From contig NZ_BONF01000059.1 in NCBI RefSeq assembly GCF_016862575.1, forward strand, positions 1-57,950: a stretch of 57,950 bases of DNA, read 5' to 3'. The stretch's first letter is position 1, and each line of letters opens with the position of its first letter. This stretch comes from Catellatospora bangladeshensis. Lineage in GTDB: Bacteria; Actinomycetota; Actinomycetes; Mycobacteriales; Micromonosporaceae. The notes beneath the pieces are model-generated. The model worked only from the letters and a program-made list of their open reading frames with translations. It was not told the origin of the DNA and searched no databases. Shown piece by piece: positions 16,139 through 24,791 of this stretch. The position numbers were made by a program, and so were the translations under genes.

Positions 16139-17341
16139 TCAAGCGAGTTTCGGCTGGCCCGGACGGGTGAGCACGGTCGCGGTGAGGATGGACAGCGCGG
16201 CGAAGCAGAACATGGCCGCGGCCATCGGCACTCCGCTGGAGGCGCCGAGCGCGGCCACGATCGGCCCGGCGACCGCGCCGATGCCCGACTGCACCGCGCC
16301 CATCAGCGCGGCCGCCGTGCCCGCCATCTGGGCGTGGCCGTCCAGCGCCAGCGCGGTGCTGTTCGGGGCGACCATGCCCAGGCTGGCGATGTAGACGAAC
16401 AGCATCGCCACCACGATGGTGAGGCTCTGCAGCTCCGCGCCGCCGATCATGAGCACGCCCGCCGCGACCGCGCCGATCAGCGCCGCGAACAGCAGCGTGC
16501 GGGGCGTGCTGCGGCGGCCCACCAGCCGCGCGTTGAGCTGCCCGACCGCGACCAGCCCCAGCGCGTTCAGGCCGAAGATCAGGCCGTACGCCTGCGCGGA
16601 GACGCCGTACACCTCCTGCAGCACGAACGAGCCGCTGGACAGGTAGGAGAACAGCCCGGCGAAGGTGAGGCCCTGCGCCGCGGTGTAACCCCAGAAGCGC
16701 CGGTCGCCCGCGAGCACCCGGAAGCCGCGGCCGACCTCGGCCAGCCCGCCGGTGCGGCGGCGCTCGGCGGGCAGCGTCTCGGGCAGGAAGCGCCAGCCCA
16801 CCAGGACCATGATCAGGCCGTACGCGGCGAGCAGCGCGAACACGCCGCGCCAGCTGGTGAACTTCAGCACGAGCGCGCCGATGGTGGGCGCGACCACCGG
16901 CGCCACGCCGAAGACCAGGGTGAGCCGGGAGAAGAAGCGCGACGCCTCGGCCCCGGAGTAGAGGTCACGCACCACGGCCCGGGACAGCGCGATGCCGATG
17001 CCGCCCGCGAAGCCCTGCACCAGGCGCAGCGCGGTCATCACCTCGATGTTCGGGGCGATCGTGATCAGCGCCGAGGAGACGGCGAACAGCACCGTGCCCG
17101 CGATGATCGGCCGGCGCCGCCCCCACCGGTCCGACAGCGGTCCCATCACGAACTGGCCGAGCGCGATGCCGATCAGCGCGACGGTGAGGGTGAGCTGCAC
17201 GGCGGCGGGGGAGACGCGCAGGTCGGCGGCGATGGTGGGGAACGCGGGCAGGTACATGTCGAACGACAGCGCGCCGAAGGCGGACATGCTGCCCAGGACC
17301 AGGATCAGGGTGATGCGGCGGTGAGGTGGTGCGGCGGTCAC
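16139..17341 (-). CDS. Bcr/CflA-type multidrug efflux MFS transporter
   Basis: A 400-aa drug:H+ antiporter-1-like protein with 12 helices. It shows the Bcr/CflA pattern: LVLGSMSAFGALSFDMYLPAFPTIAADL, then GPLSDRWGRRRPIIAG (loop 2-3 motif A) and LRLVQGFAGGIGIALSRAVVRDLY in helix 4. It is predicted to export drugs in exchange for protons. The GTG at 17341 has AAGGA 5 bp upstream; the frame is open far beyond, but that part is another reading of the preceding MFS gene. It lies 5 bp after that gene, so co-transcription is likely. Confidence 0.88.
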   Translation of the reverse strand: MTAAPPHRRITLILVLGSMSAFGALSFDMYLPAFPTIAADLRVSPAAVQLTLTVALIGIALGQFVMGPLSDRWGRRRPIIAGTVLFAVSSALITIAPNIEVMTALRLVQGFAGGIGIALSRAVVRDLYSGAEASRFFSRLTLVFGVAPVVAPTIGALVLKFTSWRGVFALLAAYGLIMVLVGWRFLPETLPAERRRTGGLAEVGRGFRVLAGDRRFWGYTAAQGLTFAGLFSYLSSGSFVLQEVYGVSAQAYGLIFGLNALGLVAVGQLNARLVGRRSTPRTLLFAALIGAVAAGVLMIGGAELQSLTIVVAMLFVYIASLGMVAPNSTALALDGHAQMAGTAAALMGAVQSGIGAVAGPIVAALGASSGVPMAAAMFCFAALSILTATVLTRPGQPKLA

Positions 17342-17346
17342 GGTCC

Positions 17347-18669
17347 TTACCCAACCACTTCGCGCGTACGCGAAGGCGGGTTTGTGACGGCCGTCATGGC
17401 GGGCGCGGTCAGCTCGTCCTCGACGAAGCGCGGGCGGGCGGCGGCCAGCCCGGAGATCGCCTGCACCACGGCGGCGGCGATGAGGAAGCCGAGCGGCAGC
17501 GTCCAGCCGCCGGTCGCCTCGTAGAGGATGCCGACCAGCAGCGGACCGAGCGCCGCGATCAGGTAACCGGTGCTCTGCGCGAACGCCGACAGCGCCACCA
17601 CGCCCTCGCCGGTCCGGGCGCGCATCCCGATCATGGCCAGGGCGAGGGGGAACGCCGCCTGGCCGAGCGCGAGCAGGGCGACCCAGGCCAGCGCGCCGCC
17701 GTGCGGGGCCAGCGCCAGGCCGAGGTACGAGGCGATCATCGCGGCGGACATGATCAGCACCAGCGGCCGCAGGTCCCGCAGTTTGCCGGCCAGCGTCGGC
17801 ATGAGCAGCGCGAACGGCACGCCGACCGCGGTCACCCCGGCCAGCAGCAGCCCGGCGTCGGTGGGCGTGAACGCCGCGTCCCGGAACATCTGCGCCAGCC
17901 AGCCCATGGTGGCGTACCCGGACAGCGACTGCGCGCCGAAGTAGATCGCCATCGCCCAGCCCAGCCGGGTCCGCCCGGCCCGCACGCGGGGCGCCGCCGC
18001 CGCGGCCCGCGCCGAGGCGTTCGTCCGCCGCAGCGCCGGGCGCAGCCAGGGCAGCACCGCCACCGCGGCCAGCAGCCCCCACACGCCGAGCCCGGCCCGC
18101 CAGTCGCCGAAGGCGTGCGCGACCGGCACCGAGGCCGCCGAGGCGGTGGTGGTGCCGAGGATCAGGGTCATGCTGTAGACGCCGGTCATCAGGCCCGGCC
18201 GGTGCGGGAAGTGCTCCTTGACCAGCACCGGCAGCAGCACGTTGGCGATCGCGATGCCGGCCAGCGCGATCGCGCTGGTGAGCAGGAACGTCCACGCCGA
18301 GCCGCTCAGTGCGCGCAGCAGCTGCCCGACGGCGAGCAGCGCCATCGCGCCGACCAGGATGCGGGCGGCGGGGAACCGGCGGGTGAGCCACGGGGTGGCC
18401 GAGCCGAACGCGGCGAACGCGAGCGCGGGCAGCGTGGTGACGAGCCCGGCGACCGTGCCGGACAGGTGCAGCCCCGTGCTCACCTCGTCGAGCAGTGCGC
18501 CGAGGCTCGTGATGGCGGCCCGGAGATTGAGCGCGACGAGCAGGATCCCCGCCATGATCAGCACGGTTGTGCGACGGGCGGGCACCGCAGCTTCTGTATC
18601 GGCGGCACGGGGTGCGATCATCTTCGACACGATCGGTGGTGCCTCGGCGGTGGCGACTGGCGGCGGCAT
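17347..18669 (-). CDS. CynX/NimT-family MFS transporter
   Basis: An MFS protein of about 440 aa with the CynX/NimT signature ILLVALNLRAAITSLGALLDEV, GSATPWLTRRFPAARILVGA and GIAIANVLLPVLVKEHFPHRPGLMTGVYSMTL. E. coli members move cyanate or resist 2-nitroimidazole; the substrate here is unknown. The start is uncertain: ATG 18669 has GGAGG only 1 bp away, and ATG 18621 lies nearer the first helix. It is divergent from the GntR regulator at 18720, which probably controls it and the two MFS genes after it. Confidence 0.85.
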   Translation of the reverse strand: MPPPVATAEAPPIVSKMIAPRAADTEAAVPARRTTVLIMAGILLVALNLRAAITSLGALLDEVSTGLHLSGTVAGLVTTLPALAFAAFGSATPWLTRRFPAARILVGAMALLAVGQLLRALSGSAWTFLLTSAIALAGIAIANVLLPVLVKEHFPHRPGLMTGVYSMTLILGTTTASAASVPVAHAFGDWRAGLGVWGLLAAVAVLPWLRPALRRTNASARAAAAAPRVRAGRTRLGWAMAIYFGAQSLSGYATMGWLAQMFRDAAFTPTDAGLLLAGVTAVGVPFALLMPTLAGKLRDLRPLVLIMSAAMIASYLGLALAPHGGALAWVALLALGQAAFPLALAMIGMRARTGEGVVALSAFAQSTGYLIAALGPLLVGILYEATGGWTLPLGFLIAAAVVQAISGLAAARPRFVEDELTAPAMTAVTNPPSRTREVVG

Positions 18670-18719
18670 ACCTCCAATCGTAGAATCATGGGATGAATTT
18701 CGGACCGGAGATGTAAGCA

Positions 18720-19379
18720 ATGACACTGCGCACCCCGTCGCGGCAGGGCCTCGTCCCCCAGGTGATCGAGCAGCTCCGTACGCAGATCGCCACCGGCGAA
18801 TGGCCGGTGGGCAGCCGCATCCCCACCGAACCCGACCTCGTCGCGGCCCTCGGCGTGGGCCGCAACACGGTCCGCGAGGCGGTCCGCGCCCTGGTCCACG
18901 CGGGTGTGCTGGAGTGCCGCCAGGGCTCCGGCACCTACGTCACCGCCGCGCACGAGCTGACCGGTGTCGTCGCCCGGCGCCTGGCCGCAGCCGAGATCGC
19001 CGAGGCCGTCGAGGTGCGCCGCGCCTTCGAGGTCGAGGCCGCCCGGCTGGCGGCGGTCCGGCGTACCCCCGCCGACCTGGCCGCCCTCGATCAGCTGCTG
19101 GCCCGGCGCGAGGAGACCTGGCGCGCCGGGGACGCGGCCGCGTTCGTGGCCGCCGACGCCGACCTGCACGTCGCCATCGTCGCGGCCGCGCACAACGCCA
19201 TGCTCGCCGAGCTCTACGCCTCCTTCGGCGGCGCCATGCGGGCCAGCCTCACCCAGCAGATCGGCGAGACCCTCACCCCCGACAAGTACGTCGACCACGA
19301 CGACCTCGTCGAAGCCATCCGCGCCGGCGACCCCGAACGCGCCGCCCGCGCCGCCGGCGCCTTCCTCGAATCTGCCTAA
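18720..19379 (+). CDS. GntR-family regulator, FadR subfamily (FCD domain)
   Basis: A 219-aa regulator. The N-terminal winged helix (about 8-70) has LVPQVIEQLRTQIATGEWPVG, RIPTEPDLVAALGVGRNTVREAVRAL and CRQGSGTYV. An all-helical FCD ligand domain (about 80-215) follows, with its putative metal-binding residues in D-x3-H (DADLHVAI). It probably represses the divergent MFS genes. The shared 50-bp gap (18670-18719) must hold the operator, but I could not define a clean dyad. GGAG lies 12 bp before the ATG. The stop is followed at once by the double-hairpin repeat. Confidence 0.9.
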   Translation: MTLRTPSRQGLVPQVIEQLRTQIATGEWPVGSRIPTEPDLVAALGVGRNTVREAVRALVHAGVLECRQGSGTYVTAAHELTGVVARRLAAAEIAEAVEVRRAFEVEAARLAAVRRTPADLAALDQLLARREETWRAGDAAAFVAADADLHVAIVAAAHNAMLAELYASFGGAMRASLTQQIGETLTPDKYVDHDDLVEAIRAGDPERAARAAGAFLESA

Positions 19380-19380
19380 A

Positions 19381-19433
19381 GAAGGAAGGGCACCTTCTTA
19401 ACGGATTCCGTAGAGGAAGGGCACCTTCTTAAC
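19381..19433 (+). repeat. Double-hairpin dispersed repeat, locus 2
   Basis: Two GGAAGGGCACCTTCTTAAC units separated by GGATTCCGTAGA. It is almost identical to locus 3 (42986-43037) and close to the inverse of locus 1 (4073-4126). It starts 2 bp after the GntR-type stop and ends 13 bp before the convergent kinase stop, so it could serve as a terminator for both. Confidence 0.82.
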
Positions 19434-19445
19434 CCACGGTGCCGA

Positions 19446-20462
19446 TCACAGGCCAGCGATGGTGGCGAAGGCCGCGGCCTGGGCGATGGCCTCCTGGTCG
19501 GGGGCGTTGCCGCGGGAGACCCACCACAGGGCCGCCTCGACGCGGCGGGCCGCGGCCCAGGCGGCCAGGCGGGACGGGTCCTCGCCGAGCACCTCGCCGA
19601 CCAGGGTCACGCGCCGCCGCAGCACCGCCGCCGGGTCGGGGTGCGCGAACGGGTCGTCCACCTGCTCCAGCAGCGGCCACGGGTCGTAGCCCGGGTCGCC
19701 GTACATCGGCTTGGCGTCGATCACCAGCCACCGCTCGCGCCGCGCGGCGAGGATGTTGCCCGGGTTGATGTCGCCGTGCACCAGGACCTGGCGGGACGCC
19801 GTACGCGGCAGCTCGCGCAGCAGCCGTGCGCCGTGCGCGACCAGCCCGGGGTCGAACCCGGGGCGCAGCCGGGCCATGCGCTCCTCGACCAGGTCCGCCC
19901 AGTCGGCGGTCACGTCGCCGACCCGCTCGAACAGCGCGGGGTCCGGCACCGGTGCCGCCCACAGCCGGGTGAGCAGGCCGGCCGCGATGGTGAGCCGCTC
20001 CTCGGCGGGCAGGTCGGACTCGGCCAGGGTGGTCCCGGGCTCGGCCCGCTCCAGCAGCAGCGCGTGGCGGGCGGGGTCGTGGGCGTACAGCTCGGCGGCG
20101 CCGTGCCCGTGCCACAGCCGCATGGCGTCGGCCTCGCCCAGCATCTCCCGGTGCGGCCAGCTGATCTTCAGCACGGCGTGCCTGCCGTCCGGCAGCTCGG
20201 CGGGCGCCACCCAGGAGCAGGTGCCCCCGATCCACGGCGCGCCCAGCCGCAGCGACCATGCGTCGCGCAGCTCGGCGATCAGCGCGGGCAGCGACTCCAG
20301 CCAGGCGCGGCCCTCGGGCAGGTCGCCGATCGAGGCGACCACCTCCAGCGTCGGCGGCACCAGCTCGTCCGTCCGGGGATCGATCACCCGGGGCACGCTA
20401 CCGGACGTGCCCGCCGGAATCAGGGTGCCGGTTCCTGGCCCGGTGACCAGGATCTGCGCCAT
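19446..20462 (-). CDS. Aminoglycoside/hydroxyurea phosphotransferase-like kinase (APH(6) type)
   Basis: A 338-aa small-molecule kinase of the APH fold. It shows an ATP-binding N-lobe with VLKISWPH, the catalytic loop VLVHGDINPGNIL (HGDxxxxN) and the metal-binding VIDAKPMYGDPGYDPWPLL. The spacing and the DAKP motif fit the APH_6_hur family, which includes streptomycin 6-kinases and hydroxyurea kinase; the true substrate is unknown and resistance is not implied. The first 30 or so residues are not family-like, so an internal GTG near 20387 may be the real start. Confidence 0.83.
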   Translation of the reverse strand: MAQILVTGPGTGTLIPAGTSGSVPRVIDPRTDELVPPTLEVVASIGDLPEGRAWLESLPALIAELRDAWSLRLGAPWIGGTCSWVAPAELPDGRHAVLKISWPHREMLGEADAMRLWHGHGAAELYAHDPARHALLLERAEPGTTLAESDLPAEERLTIAAGLLTRLWAAPVPDPALFERVGDVTADWADLVEERMARLRPGFDPGLVAHGARLLRELPRTASRQVLVHGDINPGNILAARRERWLVIDAKPMYGDPGYDPWPLLEQVDDPFAHPDPAAVLRRRVTLVGEVLGEDPSRLAAWAAARRVEAALWWVSRGNAPDQEAIAQAAAFATIAGL

Positions 20463-20554
20463 GCAATCCGAGATCAGGCAGTACCACCAGCGGGGGGCGA
20501 GGCGTCCCGGCTGGCCGCCGGCACCGGGCGCACCGTGGCCCGCCGCCCGGACTG

Positions 20555-20615
20555 GATCGCCGTTTCGTGTCCAAACCTGGGGTCAAGCCACAGCTTGTGA
20601 CACGAAACGGCGATC
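20555..20615. repeat. GATC-bounded palindromic repeat, copy c
   Basis: 61 bp with near-perfect arms. The left arm GATCGCCGTTTCGTGTCCAA and the reverse complement of the right arm GATCGCCGTTTCGTGTCACA agree over the first 17 bases. It lies in the gap between the kinase start and the OsmC stop. Confidence 0.85.
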
Positions 20616-20656
20616 TTGGACGCGGGCCGGAGGCCGGCCGGGTGGTGCGGGTCTGG

Positions 20657-21088
20657 CTACGCTGCCAGGGTGGCGTCGAGGGTGATGTCGGCGCCGGGGG
20701 ACAGCAGGCGGGAGATCGGGCAGCCGGCCTTGGCCGCCTCCGCCAGCTTCTGGAACTCCGCCTCGTCGATGCCCGGCACGGTGCCGGTGGTGACGAGGTC
20801 GATACGGGTCACCGTCATGCCGGCGTCGGTCTTGTCCAGGTGGACGTTGGCGTTGGTGACCACGGCGGTGGGCGGGAAGCCCGCGTCCGTCAGCTGCTTG
20901 GAGAAGGCCATCGAGAAGCAGCCTGAGTGCGCGGCCGCGATGAGCTCCTCCGGGTTGGTGCCCTCACCCTCTTCGAAGCGGGACTTGAACGAGTAGTTGC
21001 CCTGGAGGCCGCCCTTGCCGGTCGCGATGGTGCCGGAACCTTCGGTGAGCGTGCCCTGCCAGCGGGCCGTAGCGGTGCGAATAGGCAT
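20657..21088 (-). CDS. OsmC-family peroxiredoxin
   Basis: A 143-aa OsmC/Ohr-fold thiol peroxidase. The two active cysteines are C57 (AAAHSGCFSMA) and C123 (AKAGCPISRLL), and EEGEGTNPEELI carries the conserved Arg-partner Glu region. It reduces organic and fatty-acid hydroperoxides in the cytoplasm. The HSGCFSMAFSKQL form and the KAGCPIS spacing are those of OsmC more than Ohr. It is preceded 15 bp upstream by a kinase remnant on the same strand. Confidence 0.93.
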   Translation of the reverse strand: MPIRTATARWQGTLTEGSGTIATGKGGLQGNYSFKSRFEEGEGTNPEELIAAAHSGCFSMAFSKQLTDAGFPPTAVVTNANVHLDKTDAGMTVTRIDLVTTGTVPGIDEAEFQKLAEAAKAGCPISRLLSPGADITLDATLAA

Positions 21089-21103
21089 GGGCCCGACGCT
21101 AGC

Positions 21104-21243
21104 TCACGCGACCGCGCCGCGCGCACGTATGGCCCCCAATACGCGCGCCACGCGCTCGGGCGTGTCGCCTGTGCTGGTGTCGACCAGCAGATGCGGGTCG
21201 GCCCAGGGCTCCCGCCAGGCGGCACGGGGCGGCTCCACCGCGT
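21104..21243 (-). pseudogene. C-terminal remnant of a small P-loop kinase
   Basis: The last 45 or so codons of a kinase-like reading frame survive: a WREPWADPHLLVDTST segment, then GDTPERVARVLGAI and the stop at 21104. The phrase 'VDTST-x-TPE' near the C-terminus is typical of AAA_33/chloramphenicol-phosphotransferase-like kinases. The frame runs without homology into the GATC palindrome, which begins exactly at 21244; no P-loop part exists upstream because an SDR gene starts there on the other strand. This is best read as a deletion remnant whose break coincides with the repeat. Confidence 0.5.
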
Positions 21244-21305
21244 TGATCGCGAGTTCGTGTCGGAACCTGTGGTCTGAGCTGAGGTTTGGACACGAACTGG
21301 CGATC
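21244..21305. repeat. GATC-bounded palindromic repeat, copy d
   Basis: 62 bp. The left arm GATCGCGAGTTCGTGTCGGA and the reverse complement of the right arm GATCGCCAGTTCGTGTCCAA differ at few positions. It abuts the kinase remnant on one side. A further partial unit (ACGAACCGGCGATCTTCG) follows at about 21313-21330. Confidence 0.85.
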
Positions 21306-21389
21306 TTCACCTACGAACCGGCGATCTTCGCCGGGAGGCGGGAGAAAACCTGACGGGTGGTGTCAGGGTTTGTGGTGAGGATGGGGGCT

Positions 21390-22304
21390 ATGAAGCAGAC
21401 ACTCCAGGGGAAGATCGCGCTGGTGGCGGGCGCGACCCGAGGTTGCGGGCGGGCCATCGCGGTCGAGCTGGGCCGGGCCGGGGCCACCGTCTACGTAACG
21501 GGCCGCTCCACTCGCGCGCAGCGGTCCGAGGTGAACCGGCCGGAGACCATCGAGGACACCGCCGACCTGGTCACCGAGGCGGGCGGCACGGGTATCGCGG
21601 TCCGCGTCGACCATCTCGAACCGGCCGAGGTGGCCGCGCTGGTCGCCCGGATCGACGAGGAGCAGGGCCGGCTCGACGTGCTCGTCAACGACGTGTGGGG
21701 CGGCGAGGGCTTCGTCGAGTGGGGCAAACCGCTGTGGGAGCACTCGCTGGAGGGCGGGATGCGGCTGCTGGCGCTCGGCCTGCATACCCACATCATCACC
21801 AGCCATGCCGCGCTGCCGCTGCTGGTCCGCCACCCGGGCGGTCTGGTCGTCGAGGTCACCGACGGCACCGACGAGTTCAACCGGAACTACCGCGACTCCT
21901 TCTTCTACGACCTGACCAAGACGTCGGTATCCCGGATCGCGCTGGCCCAGTCCGCCGAGCTGAAGCCGCACGGCGGCACGGCGGTGGTGGTCACGCCCGG
22001 TTTCCTGCGCTCGGAGCTGATGCTCGACCACTTCGGCATCACCGAGCAGAACTGGCGCGACGGCGCGGCCAAGGCGCCGCACTTCATCCTGTCCGAGACG
22101 CCGACCTACCTCGGCCTGGGTGTGGCGGCGCTCGCGGGCGACCCGGATCGCAACCGGTGGACCGGCCGCTCGCTGTCCAGCGCGGGTCTCGCGCAGGAGT
22201 ACGGGCTGACCGACGTCGACGGCTCGGTGCCCGACATCTGGCGCTACTTCGCCGACCACGGCACCGCCGAGGACGGGCCCGTCGACCCCACCGGCTACCG
22301 CTGA
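21390..22304 (+). CDS. Short-chain dehydrogenase/reductase (SDR)
   Basis: A 304-aa Rossmann-fold oxidoreductase. The cofactor motif is G-A-T-R-G-C-G (GxxxGxG type) near residue 20, and the active-site Tyr-x3-Lys lies in FFYDLTKTSVSRIALA. The usual NNAG is replaced by VNDVWGG and the catalytic Ser region by VEVTDGTD, features of a known SDR subgroup with longer C-termini. ATG 21390 (MKQTLQGKIALVAGATRG) is preferred; ATG 21381 is possible. The substrate is unknown. Confidence 0.86.
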   Translation: MKQTLQGKIALVAGATRGCGRAIAVELGRAGATVYVTGRSTRAQRSEVNRPETIEDTADLVTEAGGTGIAVRVDHLEPAEVAALVARIDEEQGRLDVLVNDVWGGEGFVEWGKPLWEHSLEGGMRLLALGLHTHIITSHAALPLLVRHPGGLVVEVTDGTDEFNRNYRDSFFYDLTKTSVSRIALAQSAELKPHGGTAVVVTPGFLRSELMLDHFGITEQNWRDGAAKAPHFILSETPTYLGLGVAALAGDPDRNRWTGRSLSSAGLAQEYGLTDVDGSVPDIWRYFADHGTAEDGPVDPTGYR

Positions 22305-22365
22305 CGCAGCGCAGTTCACGCGGGCCGTGAACCGGCTCACGCACGCCGGGCTCATGACCGCCGTG

Positions 22366-23349
22366 TCAGCGGGCCGGGACCGCGTTGCGGGCCGCGATCG
22401 CGGCGCCCACCTCGGCGAACGCCGCCCGTAGCGGCGCCGGGGCGAGCACCTCCAGCTCACCGCCGAGCGGCAGCAGCTGCCCCAGCGCGACCTGCGGCGA
22501 CTCGACCGCCAGCTCGACCTCGCACCAGCCCTCCGCGTCGGGCGGGCCGGTGTGCAGGACCGCCTCGCCGCGCGTCGCCGGGTCCAGGTGGTGCGGCAGC
22601 CGGGTGAGGCCGCGCGGGCTGAGCCGCACCCGGACCCGGTCCCGGATCAGCGTGCGGTCGAACGAGGCCGCCGAGGCCGACCACCACTGCGCGAGCTGGA
22701 ACGCGGCGGGCCGGTCGAACACGTCCCCGGCGGTCTCGACCGCGGTGATCCGGGCCAGCCGGTAGGTGCGCACCGCGTCCGCCTCCGGCACCCGGGCCAC
22801 CAGGTACCAGACACCTGCCTTGAGGACCAGGCCGTACGGCTCCAGCGTGCGGCGCACGGTCGCGTCGGTGCGGCGGTAGCGCACGGTGATGCGGCGCTGC
22901 TCCCATACCGCCTCGGCGACGGTCATCAGGTGCGGCAGCTCCTCGCCGCGGTGGAACCAGCCGGGCGCGTCGAGGTGGAAGCGCTCGGCGATGGTGCGGG
23001 CCCGGTCGCGCAGCCCTTCCGGCAGCGTGGCCAGCACCTTCGCCTGTGCCGCGAGCAGCACCGAGCCGAGCCCGAGCTCGGCCAGGGCCTCCGGGGCGGC
23101 CCCGGCGAACAGCGCGGCGGCCTCGGCGCCGGTGAGGCCGTCCAGGCGGGTGCGCCAGCCGTCCAGCAGCCGGATGCCGCCGTTGCGGCCGGGCTCGGTC
23201 CACAGCGGCACCCCGGCCGCCTGGAGCGCGGCGACGTCGCGGTAGACGGTGCGCACCGACACCTCGAACAGCGCGGCCAGCTCCCCGGCCCGTGCCGAAC
23301 GCCGCTGCTGCAGCGTGAGCAGCAGCGACACCAGGCGCGACGCCTTCAC
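22366..23349 (-). CDS. WYL-domain (YafY-type) transcriptional regulator
   Basis: A 327-aa regulator. It has an N-terminal DeoR-like winged helix (KASRLVSLLLTLQQRRSARAGELAALFEVSVRTVYRDVAALQAAG), then a WYL domain (about 135-215: ITVRYRRTDATVRRTLEPYGLVLKAGVWYLVARV) and a WCX C-terminal domain (RVRVRLSPRGL to the end). WYL domains bind small nucleic-acid-like ligands. The GTG at 23349 overlaps the TGA of the upstream hydrolase (GTGA), so the two are co-transcribed. Confidence 0.9.
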   Translation of the reverse strand: MKASRLVSLLLTLQQRRSARAGELAALFEVSVRTVYRDVAALQAAGVPLWTEPGRNGGIRLLDGWRTRLDGLTGAEAAALFAGAAPEALAELGLGSVLLAAQAKVLATLPEGLRDRARTIAERFHLDAPGWFHRGEELPHLMTVAEAVWEQRRITVRYRRTDATVRRTLEPYGLVLKAGVWYLVARVPEADAVRTYRLARITAVETAGDVFDRPAAFQLAQWWSASAASFDRTLIRDRVRVRLSPRGLTRLPHHLDPATRGEAVLHTGPPDAEGWCEVELAVESPQVALGQLLPLGGELEVLAPAPLRAAFAEVGAAIAARNAVPAR

Positions 23350-23921
23350 AGGGCGGCCGCGAACGCGTCCAGCCGCCGGGCGACGCGCACCAGGTTCTCG
23401 GCGCTGCGCACCGGGTCGTCCGGGTGCTCCAGCGCGTGGTCGGCGCCGGGCAGTTCCAGGCAGCTCAGGCCGAGGTCGTCGGCCAGGCGCGGGTCCCAGC
23501 TCCAGTCGGCGCCGCCGCCGACGAGCAGGGTCGGCGCGTTCGCCGCGCCCAGCGCGTCGACCACGTCGGGCCGGAACAGCAGCGGGGTGAACCAGATCGC
23601 GGGCAGGTCGCGGGCGGCGGCCAGCGGTGCGGCGTACGTGCCGAGGGACTTGCCGACGAGCAGGATCCGGCTCGCCGCCTCGGCCTCGACGGCCGCGGCC
23701 GCCTGTGTGGCGACCCAGGCCGCGCGCTCCTCCTCGTCGGTGGTGGCGGGCGGCTCCCACCAGAGTTCCTGCACCGTCCAGCCGTGGCCGAACAGCACGT
23801 TGCGGGCCAGGTGCAGCAGCGGCCGGGCGGGCGTGTAGCCGCGGCCCGGCAGCACGATCGCGACCCGGTCGGGGTCGGCCGGCCAGCGGTCGTCGCTGAT
23901 GTTCGGCAGGGGGCGGCGCAT
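23346..23921 (-). CDS. Small alpha/beta hydrolase
   Basis: A 191-aa alpha/beta-hydrolase-fold protein with nucleophile elbow LVGKSLGTYAAPLA (G-K-S-L-G), a late Asp (VGGGADWSWD) and the catalytic His in LPGADHALE. There is no lid domain, and the size suits the small dienelactone-hydrolase-like or thioesterase-like enzymes. It is the first gene of a two-gene leftward operon with the WYL regulator. Confidence 0.82.
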   Translation of the reverse strand: MRRPLPNISDDRWPADPDRVAIVLPGRGYTPARPLLHLARNVLFGHGWTVQELWWEPPATTDEEERAAWVATQAAAAVEAEAASRILLVGKSLGTYAAPLAAARDLPAIWFTPLLFRPDVVDALGAANAPTLLVGGGADWSWDPRLADDLGLSCLELPGADHALEHPDDPVRSAENLVRVARRLDAFAAAL

Positions 23922-24132
23922 GCGCCGATCCTAGAACCGCGCTGAGGCCCGCGCGGCCCCTTTAAAGGCCATACACATTGGAGGGTATGGGCGGCGTCAC
24001 GCTTTCGCTCCGTAGCGCGCGCCGACCGTCCGGGTTTCTCGGGCTGATCGAGGGGACCGGTCGCATCGATTCACTTCTTATGATCCCTGTCGATGTGGGC
24101 CGGACCGGCTCACCGGAACTGCTGGAGGATCT

Positions 24133-24603
24133 GTGCGTAGGTGGTATGCGGCGGCAATGGCGGCGCTGGGCCTGGCGGTGCTGCTGGCGGTGCCCTCCGC
24201 CGCGGGCGCGGGCCGGGGCGACACGGCGCGCGGATGCGAGCGGCACTTCGACGCCGCGGTGGCCGACTTCGACGCGAAGTTCCTCGCCAGGGACCTGCCG
24301 GCGGTCATGGCGTACTACCACGACGAGGCGGTGCAGATCGGCTCCAACGGGGCCTACCGCAAGGACAAGGCGGCCATCCAGGCCAACTTCACCGGGCTGT
24401 TCACCTACGACTTCACCGCGACGTTCCCGGAGGTGAAGAAGGTGGTCGACGGGTGCCGCGGCGCGACGCTGGTGGTCGACTTCACCCTGGCCATCCCGTC
24501 GGTGAACTTCAAGCAGCACTTCTACAACGCGCTCACGTTCGTGCGCGAGCGCGGCGAGTGGAAGATCATCCTGGATGTGAGCTCGCCGCTGCCCGTCGTG
24601 TGA
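24133..24603 (+). CDS. Secreted SnoaL-like (DUF4440/SgcJ-type) protein
   Basis: A 156-aa NTF2/SnoaL-fold protein with a Sec signal peptide (MRRWYAAAMAALGLAVLLAVPSAAGA). The mature part has the SgcJ/DUF4440 pattern: FDAAVADFDAKFLARDLPAVMAYYHDEAVQIGSNG, then KDKAAIQANFTGLF and REGRGEWKI-like end strands. The function is unknown; extracellular ligand binding or a lyase-type reaction is possible. The GTG at 24133 has GGAGGA 3 bp upstream. Confidence 0.78.
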   Translation: MRRWYAAAMAALGLAVLLAVPSAAGAGRGDTARGCERHFDAAVADFDAKFLARDLPAVMAYYHDEAVQIGSNGAYRKDKAAIQANFTGLFTYDFTATFPEVKKVVDGCRGATLVVDFTLAIPSVNFKQHFYNALTFVRERGEWKIILDVSSPLPVV

Positions 24604-24633
24604 CTCCCGCCCCACGTCTGAGCTGCGCCCCGG

Positions 24634-24672
24634 CCCGCCGCCGCCGACCGTTCGCCGGTCGGCCGCGGCGGG
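24634..24672 (+). terminator. GC-rich terminator hairpin
   Basis: 17-bp arms with one mismatch (24634-24650 and 24656-24672) around a TTCGC loop, followed by a short T-run. It lies 31 bp after the SnoaL-like stop. Confidence 0.75.
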
Positions 24673-24791
24673 TCGGCTTTGTGACGCAGCCCGCCCGGGG
24701 GTGGCGCCGGAGGGCGTTCTCGCGGCATGGTGGCGGTCCACCCCGTGCCGCGTGGTGGGACGGACTGGCCGGGGAGGGGGTGCCGGCGGGG

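Noticed and set aside
17342-18391. A 750-aa fused double MFS transporter
   Set aside because: The upstream part is a shadow frame of the CynX/NimT-type gene; a stop (17347) and a good GTG with AAGGA at 17341 mark two separate genes.
19446-20462. Calling the APH-like kinase an antibiotic resistance gene
   Set aside because: Kinase motifs are clear, but the substrate is not shown by sequence and such genes are common housekeeping kinases in soil actinomycetes.
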